Source of the DNA: Pohlia nutans
Lineage: Eukaryota > Streptophyta > Bryopsida > Bryales > Mniaceae
Reading direction: 5' to 3'
NCBI GenBank assembly: GCA_022496805.1
Contig: CM040088.1
Location: 4,650,001 to 4,714,000, forward strand
Length of the DNA: 64,000 nucleotides
Position 1 is the stretch's first letter; every line of letters starts with the position of its first letter. The notes beneath the pieces are model-generated. The model was not told where the DNA came from. It saw only the letters and a list, made by a program, of their open reading frames with translations, and did no database searches. Shown here piece by piece: positions 60,041-64,000 of this stretch. Position numbers and translations under genes: made by a program.

Positions 60041-60346
60041 GGCCCATTCACACCAAGAAGCTACAACACTTGCGTTGCATTCTTGGAATACTGCAAGGTA
60101 AATTTCGAAAATAACATACTATTTCTTTCGGTATCAGCGCCTTGTCTCTTCCTGCTTTTGACCAACGCATGTGCGTTGGTGGAGATGCAACTTTCTTGCG
60201 GCACCCAAAATGCGTAGGAGCAGCTTCTTGCATGAGTCAAATTAAAAAAACAAAATTTACAGGAGCACACTATAGCTATCAAAAACTAACTTGACGAACG
60301 CAGATTCTCTGCCGCACTTGAGTTGAGTGACTGGTGTGAATGGGGC
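60041..60346. mobile_element. MITE with GGCCCATTCACACC ends (copy 2)
   Basis: 306 bp, inverted relative of 17167-17460, sharing ends and interior. Confidence 0.83.
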
Positions 60347-60826
60347 ATGCAACTGACGTTGCAGAAGGACGCGTCCCATGGGACACAACGTGGAAAGTCA
60401 ACTGCGCGAAACGTGGGAGGAATGGAATTGATGGGTTGCAGTGTTGCAGTGAGGAGTGAGGAGGGAGGGACTGCGGAATTAAGTGTGTCTGAGACGAGTG
60501 TAGCCGTGCAATGCAGGCAAGCCGCCGTGGTACGTTTGCCCTACACACATGCCACATTAGCCACTCACCTCAGTTGCGCCCCTCCCCCCTCCACTGCCCG
60601 CCAGATCTCCCACCAGTCCCCCACCACAGGGATTTTTCTGTGTTTTTTTCCTTGACGTAAAAAAATTGGGAAAGAACATTTGGCAATTTTTTTTTTTTTA
60701 GCTTACGATCATATTTTGATAGAAGTTCTTCATATTTTGTTAGTTTTCTTCCCAAAATCTGGCTATCTTCACAAAAAATATAGAGAAAATTTGGCAAAAA
60801 AATTCAAAATTTTCTCTTTTTTTTTC
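60347..60826. other. Intergenic, GC-richer then AT-rich
   Basis: Two overlapping frames (60279-60557 minus, 60323-60655 plus) partly run into the neighbouring MITE and have no recognisable domain. Confidence 0.4.
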
Positions 60827-61246
60827 TTAACCCTTAAACGTCAAGAGGGCCTGGGCGGGGCAGCCCAAAAGGAATCTAAATTTTTGGAGGAGGATTTAAT
60901 TTTTAAAATTTTTTTTAAAATTTTTAAAATTTTTTATTTTTTTTGGTTTTTTTTGGAAAAACAGCTCTGCTGACCAGCATTATTGTGGCACTGTAGCAGT
61001 GCGGCACTTTTCAGAAAACGACCTCAACTGCCCCAACCTCAACTCCTGCTCATTTTGATAACTTCGATTGCTTGCCAATGTTTCTACAATCTCCCAAATG
61101 AGGCGCAAATTTGGAATTTAGATCGCTTTTTCAGTAGCTTTCCAACGCACCAATCCACGCTTGATTTGGTTGAGAAAATCCACTTTTTTCTTCATTATTC
61201 TCTTTTTACTAAGCCCATGGGGCTTACCTTGACGTTTAAGGGTTAA
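60827..61246 (-). mobile_element. TTAA element, family E copy 2
   Basis: 420 bp; ends TTAACCCTTAAACGTCAAGAG and inverse TTAACCCTTAAACGTCAAGG, a 19-bp match. Perfect hairpin TAAGCC-CATGG-GGCTTA at 61210-61226, 16 nt inside the right TTAA. Confidence 0.92.
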
Positions 61247-61326
61247 CAAATGCCATATTTTGTATAGAAATCTGGTGAAATATAGTCAGGAAAAACAAAA
61301 CGTTGTCCCCCATTACACGGATTTTT

Positions 61327-61912
61327 CTGTAAAATTTTCATTATCCAAACAGGTGGCACCAACGAAGCAAACGGTGTTAGTAACACTTTCATCCAGATTT
61401 TAGATGAAGTCGTCATAATTGAATGAAAATCTACTCTGTTGGGTGAAAATACGTTTACATGGATGAATATTTTGATGATAAAGGAATGAGTTTTGGATCC
61501 AAATTTAGCTCTTTCTAAAAAATAATTTAGCTTTCTTGCTATATTTCGCCAACCAAAACTGAAGGTTGGCCAGAGTTCCCCACTACAAGATTTTTTTTCT
61601 ACAATTTTTTCATTTTTCAAATAGGTTTGTGGCACCAATGAAACAAACAATGTTAGTAGCACTTTCATCAAGATTTTAGATGAAGTCGTCATAACTGAAT
61701 GAAAATTTACTCTGTTGGGGTGAAATATGTAAACATGGATGAATATTTTGGTGACGATAAAGGAATGAGTTATGGGTCCAAATTCTGCAATAAAATGAAA
61801 CAAACAATGTAGCACTTTAGATAAAGTCATCATTATTGAATGAAGATTTCCTCAAATGGATGAGAGTATGTCAGTATGGATGAATATTTTGGCAATAAAA
61901 GAATGAGTTTTG
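61327..61912. repeat. Three diverged tandem repeat units
   Basis: Units of about 290 bp (third one partial) begin near 61341, 61628 and 61795, each with gtggcaccaaygaa.caaac, ttttagatgaagtcgtcat and tggatgaatattttg. Confidence 0.8.
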
Positions 61913-61959
61913 GTAGATATTTCTAGAAATGATTTCGCTTTCTGCCTAGCTAAAAAAAG

Positions 61960-63420
61960 GCTGCCCCATCAGGACAGGCAGCCCTGGCTCGTCGTAGACA
62001 GGACATCATCCCTACCAGTACGTAGTACGACCTGGCTCCCGAGGCGCGGCGCCCCACCCACCATCCCCAGTTCCATACTACCCCAGTCCCTCCCTCCCTC
62101 TCTCACTTTCTCCTCTTAATTTGCACTCGACTGCCTGCACTCACAGTAATCCCGATCCTAGCAGCTCCTGCAGTGCACTCACACAACTTCCAGTCCACGG
62201 ACCTCGTGCACACAAACTCTACGTCTCTCCAAACCGCAAATTCCATTGGACTGTCCGAGCAACTCATGCAGACTTTAGTTATTGCGAGTTTGTTTCGAGA
62301 CCGGCGGTGGCTCCGGAGGCGGAATTTGGGCGCGGGATCGAAGCGTGGACTTGGAATCAGCCAGGTTGGTTTTGGGGTTTGACGTTGCAGTGTGGAGTCT
62401 AGCGGGATTCACGAGTCAATGGGGGTGGAGCAGGTGTGTGTGAGTGAGTGAGTGAGTGAGAGAAATAAAGAGATTCGAGACTGACAGATGCATTCTAGGT
62501 GCGCTTGAATGATATATTTTGGTCCACTTAATTGGTTGTTGCGAGGTCACGAATCCTTGTTCCGTGAGGTTGCTTGTGTGCCGGGCATTGTGACCTGCTT
62601 CTGTGATTCAGTTGGTTGAGGGTTTGAGAGCAAAATTGAGCTGTGGTTGAAGAATGTTGCTTAGTAAGCGGACGTGTTAGTAGAGCTCTTGATCAATCTG
62701 CATTGTTAGCGTGGCTTGTAGCTCGGGAATTCGGATGATGCAACCTCCGGAATTCCCGGACACGAGGCAAGTGCGTACACAGTTTCGTGTCAGATTCGTT
62801 CGAACTGGGAGATTTTCACGGTTCACTTAGCAAGTGGATGGCCTGGTTTTGGAGTTCGAGTGATGAAAAATTGAGTCAAAGAAACTCAACCTGGAATTCA
62901 TCAAAAATCGGGTGGATGACTGACTCTTGATACTCTTGGTGTAATTTGCAGTGGTATGTAAGTCGAAGCGTTTGAGAAGACCTTCACCGTGTGTAGACAA
63001 TGTAGTCGATATCGCTTGGGCATCTCCTTTTGTAGTGGAAATTTGCATTGAACAAAGATGGCAGGCATGAGGCTCACACCCTAAATTGTGAAGAAATGGC
63101 GTTTTATAGATTAGATTGCCGCAGCATCTGGGCGAAGGGAGATTGATTATGCTGGTACTAGTACCATTCCGAGATGGAGCCTTTTACGTCACCATGGTTT
63201 TCTCCGCAACAGGGGGTCTGATTATGCAAAAATGGAGGTTTCACATACGCATGTGAAAGCGGGTTACAAGCAAGACTACATTCCACAGAAGTTCAAACGG
63301 TACACGTAGTCAAGAGTGGAAGAACAACCATTTGTCCGTGTGCAGACAATTGAGACGAATGATGTTTTGGTATTAAAAAACCTGTGCACAAGATCATACA
63401 ACGGGCAGAGACTTAGGGCA
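61960..63420 (+). promoter_or_regulatory. GC-richer promoter/5' leader of the DUF1218 gene
   Basis: Composition rises from the AT-rich background at about 61960 and stays higher up to the DUF1218 start. It contains pyrimidine-rich tcccaccc and ctccctccctctctcac tracts (62050-62110) and a (GTGA)n microsatellite (62440-62462), common in plant 5' regions. Frames here (for example 62121-62402) carry no conserved blocks. The exact transcription start and any 5' UTR intron cannot be read. Confidence 0.5.
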
Positions 63421-63840
63421 ATGAAGGTGCTCGCGGTGGCTATGCTGGGGCTGTACCTGTGCCTGGGAGCCTTAGCAGCTTATTTTGGCTTTGCAGCAAG
63501 ACACACAAGTAACACCAGGGTGAGTCACTCTAACAGTTAATTATGCATTTAATTTGTCGATGGCAAGTGCTTTTGTATGTACAGTATAGGGCTCCTGTTA
63601 CAATGGGATGATGGAATTTGTGTTGATGGTTGTGCAGGAATATCATGTCCTGCTTGTCAGGGAAATTTGTATCTACCCGGACAGTCCAGCTCAAACAACT
63701 GGGCTTTTGGCTGGGCTCATCTTGCTGGTGGCACAAATGCTTGTTATTGCGACCTGTGCGTGTACATGTCGCTGGAACAACAAGAAGCAAGTCGAAGGCT
63801 TGAATGCCTCTATGGTTGGACTAGGCTGCGTTTTTGGCTG
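63421..63840 (+). CDS. DUF1218 membrane protein, first two coding exons
   Basis: Exon 1 is 63421-63519 (ATG at 63421, donor GTGAGT) and exon 2 is 63638-63840 (acceptor GCAG, donor GTAAGA, phase 2); the rest lies beyond the window. The 100 residues start MKVLAVAMLGLYLCLGALAA, a membrane anchor, followed by YFGFAARHT, then the diagnostic block REICIYPDSPAQTTGLLAGLILLVAQMLVIATCACTC, the second membrane segment with conserved cysteines. DUF1218 proteins are small plant-specific four-helix membrane proteins; Arabidopsis and poplar members (MWL, DEAL) affect lignin in walls and leaf symmetry. The start is supported as the first in-frame ATG before the hydrophobic segment. Function in this species is unknown. 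Confidence 0.85.
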
Positions 63841-64000
63841 GTAAGATCCCAAACTCCTCCTCACTTCCCACATTTTTCCAGCATTAACCTCGGCATTAAC
63901 CCTTTCCCAATTTAGAGAGAAAGTAGTATTCTTGAGTTTTAACGTCAAAATATAGAAGTAATGTACATTCTAAAAATGTAGGTACATACTATTAATTCTT

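Noticed and set aside
62121..62402. 93-codon frame upstream of the DUF1218 gene
   Set aside because: No recognisable domain, lies in the GC-rich 5' leader region and is followed by stops; probably leader sequence.

Overview
The window comes from the nuclear genome of a land plant. It holds intron-containing genes for cuticular wax synthesis (CER1/CER3 family), a polygalacturonase and a DUF1218 membrane protein, plus Ty1/copia elements primed by the plant initiator-tRNA site TGGTATCAGAGC. The DNA is AT-rich, gene-poor and crowded with small transposons. These transposons and an R2/R4-like (restriction-like endonuclease) LINE are unusual for flowering plants, so I suspect a fern, lycophyte, bryophyte or similar lineage, but no marker settles it. 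All reading was by eye; no search was run.

Layout. 1-4137: the 3' half of a CER3/WAX2-like gene on the + strand (five exons seen), its introns loaded with inverted-repeat elements. 4138-23180: transposon-filled intergenic DNA. 23378-27100: the 3' exons of a polygalacturonase on the - strand, with an in-frame stop and introns holding a 1.2-kb foldback element and two more MITEs. 27.4-46.6 kb: almost only MITEs, some nested, plus one unexplained 189-codon exon-like frame (38109-38675). 46.6-49.4 kb: a decayed copia LTR and gag on the - strand, then a 5'-truncated LINE with a 12-bp target duplication. 52188-58041: a complete copia element with 267-bp LTRs (six differences), a 5-bp TTAGA duplication, a broken gag-pol and an antisense F-box-like frame before the 3' LTR. 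58.0-61.9 kb: more MITEs and a triplicated repeat. 61.96-64.0 kb: GC-richer 5' region and first two coding exons of a DUF1218 gene, running off the window.

The dominant signal is a set of about 25 non-coding elements of at least ten sequence families, all bounded by TTAA followed by a CCCYTAAA-like inverted repeat. Two nested insertions can be compared with unoccupied copies in this same window, and both show that TTAA is the target site. In one end of nearly every element a 17-nt hairpin (6-bp stem, 5-nt loop, 6-bp stem) starts exactly 16 nt inside the TTAA. Its stem sequence differs between families, and even between copies of one family, but keeps pairing. TTAA target, C-rich terminal repeat and a palindrome at fixed distance match the architecture of piggyBac transposon ends, a superfamily not normally associated with land plants. 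No transposase is encoded here, so these would be non-autonomous derivatives of an unseen, diversified piggyBac-like system.

Other mobile DNA: CACTA-type MITEs with 3-bp duplications, one Stowaway-like MITE, PIF/Harbinger-like MITEs, a set of TA-flanked MITEs, and three short tails of the LINE family with 12-13-bp duplications.
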